From assembly GCA_900095095.1 (NCBI GenBank), contig FMBT01000406.1, forward strand, positions 1-64,000: DNA of 64,000 nt, given 5' to 3'. Positions 33,471-44,220 of this stretch are shown one piece after another (within the stretch, counting starts at the first letter, position 1; the number at the start of each line of letters is the position of its first letter). This stretch comes from Fragilariopsis cylindrus CCMP1102 (Eukaryota > Bacillariophyta > Bacillariophyceae > Bacillariales > Bacillariaceae). A program made the position numbers and the translations under genes. Under the pieces are notes generated by a model that saw only the letters and a program-made list of their open reading frames with translations, did no database searches and was not told the origin of the DNA.

Positions 33471-35507
33471 ATGATGGCAAGAAATAATAGTAATAGTAAT
33501 AATAGTAGTAATTTCAGGCAGGACGGCGACGGCGACGTCAAATTCAAAATCAAAATCATCCAAATCAAACACATCAAATACGACGACTACTACTACTAAA
33601 AACAAATCAAAATCAAGACTAAATCAAAATCAAAATCAAGGAAAACAAGGAGCTTACTATTAGAATATTATAAATTAATTAGTAATCCAAATAATGGTAA
33701 TAATAAACTAAGTCAACAAGAACAACAAGAACAAGAAAGAAATCAAATCAAGATCGATGCATTTTTGAAATCAAAATCATCTGATATGTATGAAAGAAAA
33801 TATACTATGTTTCTAAAACATTGGACCCATTCTGGATTAGTTATAATGTGTAATGAAGATATTAATCCCCATGATGCGATGTTAAAATATGATTTATGGA
33901 TTGAACAACGTCGATATGATAAATATGAACATTATCATAAAGATAATAATGAAGATGAAGATAATGAAGATAATAATGAAGATGAAGATGATGAAAATGA
34001 AAATGAAAATGAAAGTGGGAGTGAAGAAAATGATAGTGACAATGACAATGATGATGCTAGTGCACGTAGTAGTAGTAGTCGGAAACGTAAACGAAAACCC
34101 TCTCGCCGATCCGTTATGGACAGTATGGACGATAATGATGACGAAGACACCGATGATGATGATGATGATATTTATGACTACCCTGATGATGATGATGATG
34201 TTGATGATGACAAGATGGTAGACGACGATGATGATGATGATGATGATGATGATGAAGACGATGACAGCGACGACAGCGACGACGATGATGACGATGATGA
34301 CGATGTTGACAGCGATGATGACGATGTTGACAGCGATGACGATGATGACGATGATGACGATGATGATGACGATGATGACGATGATGATGATGATGATGAT
34401 GGTGATGATGACGATGATGGTGATTACGATTATAGTGATGATGAAGCTGTTGAGCGATCGATGAACCAAAAAAGGAAGGTGACTACGACTACGACGAAGG
34501 CGACTAAGAAGAAGAAACCAGTTTCCTTGAAGAAGAAACTAAAACGTAGTGATACTTCCAAGAAAACTACGACGACGACGATGAAGGCGACTAAAAAGAG
34601 ACTAGGTTCCTTGAAGAAGAAAAATTGTAGCGATACTTCCAATGATGACGATGATGACGATGATGATAATGGCTTTTCAAGTACTAGTCACAAAAAAAAG
34701 AAGAATAAATCAGGATGTAAAAAGAATCATAAAATATGGAATGAAAATTTATATCAACTATCGAAGTATAAACGTGAAAATAATGGAAGTACAAGTGTAC
34801 CAAAACATAATCCATATAAAACACTTGCAATGTGGGTACAAGTACAAAAAAGAGAATATAAATTATTTCAGGCAAATGCAAAAATCAAAAAACAGGCAAA
34901 CAAAAAGAACTGCTATATAACACCAGAACGGATTGATGCATTGAATAAACTTGGTTTTATGTGGCAAACATTCCCATCATGGGATGAACGTCGACAGGAA
35001 CTTGCTGAATATAAAATTAAGTATGGTCATACAAATGTACGTGATGTTGGTACGCGTTCTCAACTTGGACGATGGGTAGTTACACAAAGGATACAATATC
35101 GATTTTATAATACAAAAAGTGAACATAGTCATATGACACCTGCACGAATTAAATCATTAAATAAACTTGATTTTCAATGGGCTCCACGTGGTATAAAAAC
35201 ATGTTCATGGGAAGATCGTTATCAACAATATAAAAAATATGTGAAAATATATGGTAGTACAAATATGTGTCCATCCGTGACTGAACCAGCATTAGTGAAT
35301 TGGGTTAATAAACAACGATTTAATTATAAAACCTTCCTTAGGACAGGTAAAAAAAATGCCATGACAGTAGAAAGAATTAAATTATTAGAAAATATTGGAT
35401 TTCAATGGATACTTCGTTCCTATACACCACGAGAAAACCAAAAAAAAAGTAGTCTAGTAAGATTACCACCGACGAAAAAACCAAAACGAGAAATGCGTGA
35501 GGTGTAG
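33471..35507 (+). CDS. HA gene D: poly-Asp protein with three helicase-associated repeats
   Basis: The main ORF (33765-35507) opens without ATG. In-frame coding-like sequence extends upstream (SLLLEYYKLISNPNNGNNK) to about 33620, then changes frame into a Ser/Lys/Thr stretch reaching an ATG at 33471 (MMARNNSNSNNSS). A conserved-looking N-terminal segment (YERKYTMFLKHWTHSGLVIM, then MLKYDLWIEQRRYDKYEHY) is followed by an Asp/Glu tract with about 85 near-continuous acidic residues (34130-34440). Two Lys-rich copies of a TTTTxKATKKxxxSLKKK unit follow, then three HA-type repeats at about 34738-35410 (KTLAMWVQVQKREYK; LGRWVVTQRIQYRF; LVNWVNKQRFNYKTF). The repeats diverge from A-C, and this protein lacks the W-C-W-L-L-P motif. 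The acid tract followed by basic blocks suggests a chromatin or nucleolar role, but that is inference. Confidence 0.78.
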
Positions 35508-35604
35508 CTCTACTTGCTATATATATGGAGCGTCGCATCTTCATGATACAAGAGAATAAACTTCCAGTATACCAACATCACAATTAGCACACGACCAACA
35601 TGAA

Positions 35605-35662
35605 ATGGCATGGCATGGCATGGCACGGCATGGCATGGCATGGCATGGCATGGCACAGCACA
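35605..35662. repeat. (ATGGC)n array grading into CAGCA
   Basis: About ten ATGGC units with one C substitution, between the convergent gene D and CRAL-TRIO gene. Pentanucleotide period. Confidence 0.9.
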
Positions 35663-35725
35663 GCACATATAATTTTACGTCCATTCGCATTCACATTTAA
35701 CATTCATTTATAATTTAATAATATC

Positions 35726-38000
35726 TTATTTATTGGCTATAGAAACTACTAGCAGATATTGTTCCTTTTCTCCTCCAACACCTCCTCCTTCTATTATTGC
35801 TGCAGCTGCTGCTACCAATTGGTATGTACCTGGACCATGTACGATAGAATTTTCTATCGTTGTTGCTGCAGGTTGTCCAAATTGAAGATCGTCTTCGTCG
35901 TTGCCGTTGCTATTTTTGTTTTCGGTATTATCAATTACAGTTTTCGTTATGGCGGTCATCGTTGTTGTTGTTGTTGTTGCTGCTGCTCTTCCTGCTACTG
36001 CTACTGATACCTTATCACCCGCCCCCGCTCCCACATCGCTATCATCATTATCCAACGATGACGATGATAAAAGTAGAAATTTTGTACCTGTTGTTGTAAT
36101 ATTATTCCCTTCCTCAACATTAACATCAACGTGTACTTTAGCTTGTGTATACACAGTAAGTATTGCAGTTTCATTTCCATCTAATTCAAATGTATTCAAT
36201 GATGATTTCTTCTTCTGTTTATCGCTATTTGTATTTGAACTTGTGGTAGTAGTAGCATACCGTTCAATAATAAAACGACTACCATTAGTATTATCACGGT
36301 ACATTTGATTTGTTAATACATCATCATATGTCATGTTATCATCATTGGTACCACCATATTCATTCAATAATTGATTTGAATCAATTAATTGTAATAAATC
36401 ATTCTTTGCACTAGATATTGATGAAAAGAAACCAATTTTTTTAACAGTACGTGGATCAACGAAATGTTTCAGTACTGTCCATATGAATGTAAAAAAATAG
36501 GGTGTATTCACAACAACGACTCTATTTAATATTTCAGGAAAACATTGTATAACATTAAATACACATTTCAAAAATTCCATTGTCCTTGCCGTAAAGAATG
36601 AACGTTGTAATCCAGCTAGATCAACAATAATAACAGCTTCTGCTAAAACAACATAATCTGTATTATTGTCCTGTTGAGATTGTTGCTTTTGTTCTTGTTG
36701 TTTAGTATTCATTATATCACAAAATTTATAACATAATAACCACCATGCAATTGGCAGATATTGATCTACAAATTCTGTTGGTGTACCAATAGGATTAATA
36801 CAATCAAAACCATCATGTAAACGTATTAAACCAGCTTTCATATATACGACATAGGATCCATTTTTGGCGATACCATAATCAATCATTGGAAATTGATTCC
36901 AAAATAAAAACAATGGACAGTTTGTATGTATTTCAACTTGTTTTAGTGACCGCCATAGGTTATTTGCTTCCAAACATGTTTTGAATAAATCTATATGTTC
37001 TTCCATCATTGTAAATGTATCATTCACATTAAATTGACGTGCACGTAAAAAACGACATAATGCAAATGCTTCCTCTGTTTATTTGTTGTTTGTTGTTCGT
37101 GGTTTATATGTTGTGAGTGGGAGTAGTTAGAGGGACAAGATTAAAAAACAAGAAGAGAGGGAGAAGAAAAAAGGTAGTCAGAATACGATTTCCTAAACGC
37201 TGCAACTCAACTCGACTCGACTTGACTTGACTCATCACGACAAAAGATGTAACTAACTAACTAACTAACTACCCAACCAACTACCCAACCAACTAGCTAG
37301 CTAGAGAACGAGAAAGAGATCAGGATGGCGACAACGCAGTTCGTTAACTTCAGGAGAACTTACCTTCTGGTCCCTTTCCATCAACAGTCAATACACTACT
37401 ACCAGTAGCATCTTCTTGATTATTAGCATTCACGTCAATATCAACATTCAAATATACCATACAGCGGTATGTTGGATCAGATATTGGATCACGTAATCGA
37501 TTACGAAATTCAATACATGCATCTAATTCATCTTGTGACAATTCACCAGGATATCCAGCTTTCATAGTAGTCGTACCGTCACTTCCAAAGGAGGATGATG
37601 TTAATTGTTCCTTTAAAATAACTGTTGGTCGTTTCACTCTACTACTGTTACCTTCTTCTTCTTCATTGATTACTGCACAATCATGATCATGCAGTAATAA
37701 TAGCGTTTCAGGATGATCTATTGTAATATTAGATGTACGTCCTGATTTTGGTGTGGATGTTGGTGGATATGATAATTCATTCACAAGTTGTGAAAATGAT
37801 TCTCTTGCTGAAAAAAATATATCACTCCCTATTTCATCATCATTTTCATCGTAGGGATTATCGTCATTGTCCCCATTGCCATTATTACCATTATTGCCAT
37901 GATCGTTCTGCTTCTCGTTTTTAGTGCCAACACTATTTAAGGCGACAGCGGCGGCGGTAGAAGAACTTTCATCCCTACAACATGATAATACTCCACCCAT
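35726..38000 (-). CDS. Sec14-like CRAL-TRIO protein with possible GOLD-like tail, two exons
   Basis: Lipid-transfer or phosphoinositide-sensing protein of the Sec14/patellin type. Exon 1 is 37364-38000 and exon 2 is 35726-37074; the intron 37075-37363 (289 bp, GTAAGT donor, CAG acceptor) is phase 1. The 661-residue product closes in frame and restores PEEEAFALCRFLRARQFNVND, the CRAL-TRIO N-lobe. The lipid-binding lobe follows: YVVYMKAGLIRLHDG, VIIVDLAGLQRSFF, FPEILNRVVVVNTPYFFTFI, TVKKIGFF and LLNEYGGTND. After about residue 450 come ELDGNETAILTVYTQAKVHV and GPGTYQLV...YLLVVSI, resembling a beta-rich GOLD-like fold interrupted by Thr/Ala tracts. The start MGGVLSCC fits N-myristoylation (Gly2, Ser6) with Cys7/Cys8 available for palmitoylation, so membrane attachment is likely. 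Confidence 0.88.
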
Positions 38001-39223
38001 AATAATGAATACAAATAGTCGCTACCGTAGTTAATCTATGATGATCTTTTATACCTAGCTTGCTTTCGTCTGACTTTCTTTGGGGATTTGCCGTGTCGTG
38101 TCGTAGTAAGTTATATGATGTGGAGGATAGTATTGATAGCCTATGAAGAGAGAGGAAATAGCACAGTAGGTTGTGTTACTTACAGTATGATGTGTTGTGA
38201 CCTTCTAGATACATTTCCTCATCATCGGGCGAAAAGCAGATTAAAGATAATATTTTTTATTACTGCTGGACCCTTCTCCCTCCTTCCTCCTCTTCAACAA
38301 GATCGTCCGCGCGCAAAAAAATGGGAAAATCCTTCTGGAGAATTTGTTTTAAAAAGCTAATTTACCGTATATTCTGAGAGCTTTGAATGAATCGAATGAG
38401 TCGAGTTTTCAACAAAGATTGCACAAAAAAAGCACATAAAATTAGTGGTTTGATGTGCACCTCGCCTCTATCTATTTCCCCGACAATGGAGCTCTATGAT
38501 GACCACTCATCGATGTGTATGGTCGCAGCCATTCTCTGCAAACAAACTAAGAGAGATGAGCTACGATCGCTTTACTCGCTGGTGGCAACAGTTACTTACA
38601 GTAGTGACATGCCTGATGATGCGATGTGTCGCGATTTTGGGATTTTAATTTATTTCCATTCGTGGATAGCTAACTACTTCGAAGAAATAAATTTTTGTGT
38701 CCAGCAGGTTTGATTTTCGAGTTTTGATGTTCTCCTCAAAATCCGTTGACGAAAAACAAAGACACGGCAATTCGATACTTTGTGAAATGAAATGCACACT
38801 ATGTGTATTTGTATACGTTTTATTACGGAAGGACCGGACCGTGTTATTGTGATAAGGAAACATTCATTCATTCATTCTCAATTGATCAATCCATCATCGA
38901 ATCGATTAATCAGAGAAAAGAAAAGAAAGACTACCTCTATCTATCTATTGTTTGCCAGGATTAGAAGCCCAATCTTGTACCCTGTATTCCTATCACACCG
39001 ACAACCTTGATTTGATTTGCTTCTATTCCAAGTTTCGAAACAGCAACGTCCACCGCACCCATCCAAAGGAAAGCAACTGACGGTACACCGAACCTTCCTC
39101 CTTGGACGTGACACGCACCTACAACACTACGACTGAGTTTGATTTCATTTTATTGTATAAAATAAAGCATCCTGATACATATTATGTTCTTATATCTCTG
39201 TCAATTGCACGATAAATCCTTCG
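38001..39223. other. intergenic between divergent genes
   Basis: No gene is supported; short ORFs on both strands lack recognisable content. Confidence 0.5.
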
Positions 39224-42200
39224 ATGGTTTTGGCGACGGCGACGGAAAAGGCAACAACAACAACGTACTTTTGTCCTTCTCCTCCGTTATTATGTGTCGT
39301 ATTAGAATATTTTGAAGGATGCAGTCATTGGCTTATACAAGAATCCACTTCTAAAAATATTCTGGTTCGTGGTTTTATGTATGTATGTCGATACATTCCC
39401 AAAATTCGTTAGCGACAACAACTTTAACGGCAGCGAATACGATAACGATCATGATAATGATGAACAACAACAACATGTGTGGTATTGTACCCGTTCCTTC
39501 GTACTAGGGATTACGACTTTGGATATAACTTTTTACGTTCGATTATATCATTCTTCGTCAATGTTCTGTTTCTGTTAATGGGGACGATCACTCTTCGACG
39601 TCCTTGTCTCATTATGAATACCCTTGGAGAGAAGCTGAATTAGAATTGGAATCATTAGCGTCAAAGGTGACAACAATAACAACAACAACATGGAATCATC
39701 AAATATTAATAAAAGTTATTCTTATGATACCGCAAATGTCTTATCTTGCGTATTGTGTGGGATACATCTTTGGTGATTTGTTGATATTATTTTATATATC
39801 ATTTCGTGTCATATTGTTTACTTCTACTTGTATGGAAATCTACGTGAAATGAAGAATAAACAACAGCAACAACACCATCCATGTACTACACCACCGATGA
39901 TGGCATCTATGCCATCGATGATCCAGCAGGCAATATCAACTAATCAGCAGACGTTACTACTGGGAGTTGAAGTCCCGGTTAATTTACGTCTTGTCATTAG
40001 TAACACTATTTCGCACGTTAATGATAAAGCATTTGATTCCTTTTTATTCTGGTTTTTGATTGTTGTCACCACCACAGCAACCTCATCGTCATCAACACCA
40101 TCGTCGTCAACAACTCCCACAGCCGATATAGAAGATATTATCATATCGAAACTCAAAGGTATCTCAATTATTGGTGTCCTCGATTTTGGACGTAATTGGT
40201 TATTCTCGAATGGAATCAACGATAATGACAGCGATAACGAAAATTACGAAGGAGACAAAATGTCCTACATTACAATGATCGGAGCAATATTCACATTCCT
40301 TGTTTTCTTTTGCTTTACATGGGGATTATTTGTGTCGAGCGAGGAGGTGGAGGAAGAAATTCGCCATCAGAAGGAGGAGAAGAAGAAGAAGATTGAGACG
40401 ACGAGGACGACGAGGAAGGTAATATCCGACACCAATAGCAATAACTACAAGAAGCAGATCATTGGATATGGTGGTGGTCGTCGTCAATTCTATAGCAAGA
40501 AGAAGAAAACAATATTTACGCCAACATCATCGAAAGCGGCCTCGGCCTCGACTACTAAGCCCATGAGGATAGCTGGATCGTTAACGTCAAGAGCCAGCTG
40601 CATCGATCACAACAACAATAACAGCATCAATAAAATCCAAGACAACACTCATCGTGATACTGCCTCCGCTACGTATAGTAAAAGTACCGCCGACGTGAAT
40701 ATTAACGAAAAGAAGAATATGAACGCACGTACTATGGTCGTCGTTGAAGATAGCCAGAAGAATCATGGGAAGGTTGATTCGGTGACGAAATGCAATGAAC
40801 GAGAACACGAAGATAGGCAAGATAACAATGCTACTACTGCCACCATTACTTTTAAAGAAATACTGTCATCATTATCAACAACAACACAGTCTGACCCATT
40901 GGAAGCTGCATTTGCCTCACTGTTACCTATGAGCTCTCGTCAAAGTGGTCATGCATTTTCTTCGGATTCCAAAGAATCCCTTTCGTATGATGCGACGCCA
41001 ATGTCAATGTCGCCATCTAAATTGTCATCGTCGTCGTGTACCAAAGGGAATCGGTTGTTGTCATGCGCTGCTACTGCAGTTACGAAGGTATCTTGTTCTA
41101 ATAAAGCGATGCCGATGTCACCCAAATCATGGCCGACGTTGTCCAACATCGAAACAACGTCATTTCCTCGTACTGATGCTGATGCCGCTGATGAACACGA
41201 CGATAATGCTGTGCTACCGCAACTAAAACCGAATCAATATCCTAGGTCAATTCTTTCAAGATACTACAGCAAAAAGCATCGAAACATCAAGACCAAGCTC
41301 GAATACTTTGTTACGTGGGATAACGGTATCAAAATCTCTGGGATGCCATCTTTCACGTCGTCTTTTGTATGTCCCATTACGAATGAAATATTTTTCGCCG
41401 GACCTTTCAGTGCTAGAGGGATGCAAATCGCAGTGAAAAAGAAGAAAATGTCTGAGGTGGTTGCTCCCGACGAGGATGGTATTTATTGGTATCCTTGCAA
41501 GAAGTTGGCAGAACATGCCGCCGCCGCTAGGGCGTTGGATTGTTTATTGATGAGAGATGGTGGTAAAGATTTCAACTCCGACGATAATTTTTGTGCTTTA
41601 GAACCATATATGCCAGCAGACAAACAAACGTATCCAGGTGATAATGGGATCCCGGACCAAATTTTAGAACAAATTGTTATCCTTGCGCGAAACAGCACGC
41701 GGTCCAGCAATGAGGATGTTGTTGTTGCAAAAGAGGAGGGTGAAGAAAAATGTGACTTGGCCGAGGCCGTCGCTACCATCGCCATCATTGTTGTTCCGGA
41801 AGCAATAGCAGTTGAAGCTGAGTCGCTTCTTGAAAAGGAAGAAAAGGATCGGTCGGCGTTATCTTTGTCTTTGAAACAAGAAGATAACGATATCGTCGAG
41901 CAGGAAGACTTTGAAAAAGCAAGTGATGCCGTTGGTACTACCACTTGTGTCACAATTCGAAAAGAAAGAAATTACTACTACGAAATAACTGTTCAACAGT
42001 CGGGAGGAGATATCCCGGATCTTTTGCTGCCGTCATCATCGTCGCTGCCGTCATCGCCATCGCCAGCGTCCTCCTCATCATCGCCTTCGTCTTGGAAACG
42101 TAACTTTATCGAGGATGAGGACACTATAAGCACTACAACTTCAAGCAATATCTCATCGGAAGGCACCGAGGAGTCTGGCAGATCAAAAGATTCGTGCCAA

Positions 42201-42515
42201 TTCATTGTCGAGATGATGGAGTCGGAGACGGTATCACAGCAACAAACAAAGGAACATCCGTCACTACCCCGACGAAAGCGATTACCACCACCTGGCTTTT
42301 TGCGGATGAAACTTCTTAAGGAAGAAAAAGAAGAACGTGCACGGCAGCAGCAAGCACATGAACCTGCCGTCGTCGCACCGCCACCAGGCTTCGAGCAAAA
42401 ATTGATGATACATCAAACAGCAAGTGAAAATGGATCACTCGTACATCATCATGAACAACCAATCGGTCCACCTCCAGGTTTTTATCCCGTATCACTCCAC
42501 GATCACGACAAATAA
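39224..42515 (+). CDS. large membrane protein of unknown function with PPPGF motifs
   Basis: The main ORF is 39828-42515 (895 residues). Upstream, three overlapping frames (39224-39412, 39312-39578, 39604-39852) read as one hydrophobic protein (LLKIFWFVVLCMYVDTFPKF; LAYCVGYIFGDLLILFYISF) if one-base changes near 39350, 39560 and 39840 are allowed, so the gene probably starts at ATG 39224. The main ORF has further membrane segments near residues 75-88 (FLFWFLIVVTTTA) and 150-170 (MIGAIFTFLVFFCFTWGLFV), then a charged helix (VEEEIRHQKEEKKKK). A compact region at about 41300-41560 ends KKLAEHAAAARALDCLL, like the last helix of a double-stranded-RNA-binding fold, but this is weak. The C-terminus has three proline motifs: LPPPGFLRM, APPPGFEQK and GPPPGFYPV. 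No family is recognised. Confidence 0.65.
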
Positions 42516-43203
42516 GAAACGATCAGGCAGTGGGGAATAGGTGGTACCAATTTTGGAGAAGTACGCCCCATTACATACACATGGTGGGACTAATAATTCC
42601 AAAATATTATTCATTAATTATAGTATATATTAAAAATACCGACTGATTTCGACGTAGCTAGCTACTGCTTTACTTATGGTTGAGATTGCCGAATGTACTG
42701 GAAAAGCCCTAGCTACTAGAGTACTGTACACCATTCGTTGTGTGAAGAAAGAATGCACGTAGCAGGAAATTAACGTTGTTAGAATTCATCCACAAACGAG
42801 CAACCTCACTACAATTATAGGATGGCTGAGGTAGTGTTTGTTCATAGTTAGATCTTTTTAGGAAGAAACTTGCGTACGTGATAGAGATAGGAAGAAGAGA
42901 ATAAAAACATTAAATTTATAGTATCACTACTGACTTTTTCATTCCAACTTATTTGTCTTGTATATGCTTCAAACCTACTGTATATCTTATTTTGACCCCA
43001 CGTACCGTAGAGCAGCAATGATTTGAATCTGCACAGATTCCATCATTACCAAAAATTTTAGCTGCTAGGATTAGGTGCACCCTTAACCAGAGAGAACAAA
43101 GAACAGCTTCGCGCATTTTTTACCTACACTTTACTTTACTTTACTTGCTGATCTTTACTTGCTTCTTTTCTCCTTTTATCTTCCTCTTCTTATTACTGCT
43201 GTA
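42516..43203. other. convergent intergenic region
   Basis: No gene seen; a TTTAC-type run (CTTTACTTTACTTTACTT) lies near 43130-43150. Confidence 0.5.
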
Positions 43204-43589
43204 TTATAATGCACCCTTCGATATAAAAAAATCAATTAAATCTTTTAATGTATCATGCAGTGGACGTAATGTCACACCAAGACTATCTTTACGTGTATGA
43301 TCAAATTGTGTTGGAATTTTATTTTCATAATCTTCATTTGGATTTAATGGTGGTAACTGATAGTCATATCCATTATATTCATCATTATCATTTGAATTTG
43401 AACTTGAATTTGATGAGGATGAGGATGATAAGATAGTTTGAAATTCTGTTAATATTTCTTTCCATGAATAGGATTGTTGGACACCAAAATATCGTCCCGA
43501 TGCCTGTTCATTAAAGGCAGCAGCGATATGTAATTGAGCTAAATCACGTATATCAATGATACTCATACTATCATTGGGTATATACTTGA
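43204..43589 (-). pseudogene. C-terminal fragment of an extended SDR (epimerase/DFR-like)
   Basis: About 128 residues: KYIPNDSMSIIDIRDLAQLH, IAAAFNEQASGRYFGVQQSY, then SWKEILTEFQTIL, a Ser/Asn insert and LHDTLKDLIDFFISKGAL. This is the substrate-side end of NAD(P)-dependent extended SDRs of the dihydroflavonol/cinnamoyl-CoA reductase type, where VDVRDLAxxH precedes the terminal helices. A likely splice acceptor (CTTTTAG) lies just upstream at 43590-43592, so this looks like a last exon. The NAD-binding Rossmann half should lie in the next 630 bases before gene C, but I see none of it. It is either a stranded last exon, a pseudogene, or a gene with a very distant 5' end. Confidence 0.6.
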
Positions 43590-44220
43590 CTAAAAGCGAA
43601 AAGATCTTGCCAAACTGGAACTGTGAAAACGTTGATCGTGAAAAACAAGGGTTGATGATTTTTTAAAGAAGAGGTCTTGAATACAGTACGATACACGATG
43701 GTACTATTAGGACAATAATTTTTTCCGCCCTCATATTCTGAAGACTCAATTAGTCCTTAATGGCCTGAATTTACTTTTCATGAGCGACGACTGCTTCACG
43801 ACTTTCAACTTGCTTCACAAAGCAACTTCGAAACTCAACAAGCAACTCACAAGCAATAATAATAATATTAATATCATCTTTGTTCCTCACTCAAATGCCG
43901 ATACTGTATGTCATAGATAGGGCTAACTGCGAACTAGTTTGAATACATACGTACAAAACGCCTATTTGAAATCGAGAGGAGGGCACACACACAAGCAACT
44001 ACGGCACACAATACAATCCTCTACGTTTGTAATCGATTTCAAAGGGAGGCAATTTAAATCGGTATTATTAGTATTAGGAAGCTTTCCATCTCCCCGTGCG
44101 TGGAAGAACTATACTAAGGAATAAAAATTAATTAATTAATTGATTGATTCCTCAGCAACAATAATCACCATATCATAACACGGGATAGTAAGACCAGACA
44201 TCGTAACATCTACCACCTCA
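43590..44220. other. region upstream of HA gene C
   Basis: No coding signal. An ATTAATTAATTAATTGATTG run sits at about 44126-44145, directly before the leader of gene C. Confidence 0.5.

Noticed and set aside
33894-34469. Long minus-strand ORF rich in Ile
   Set aside because: It is the antisense of the GAT/GAC tract encoding poly-Asp in gene D.
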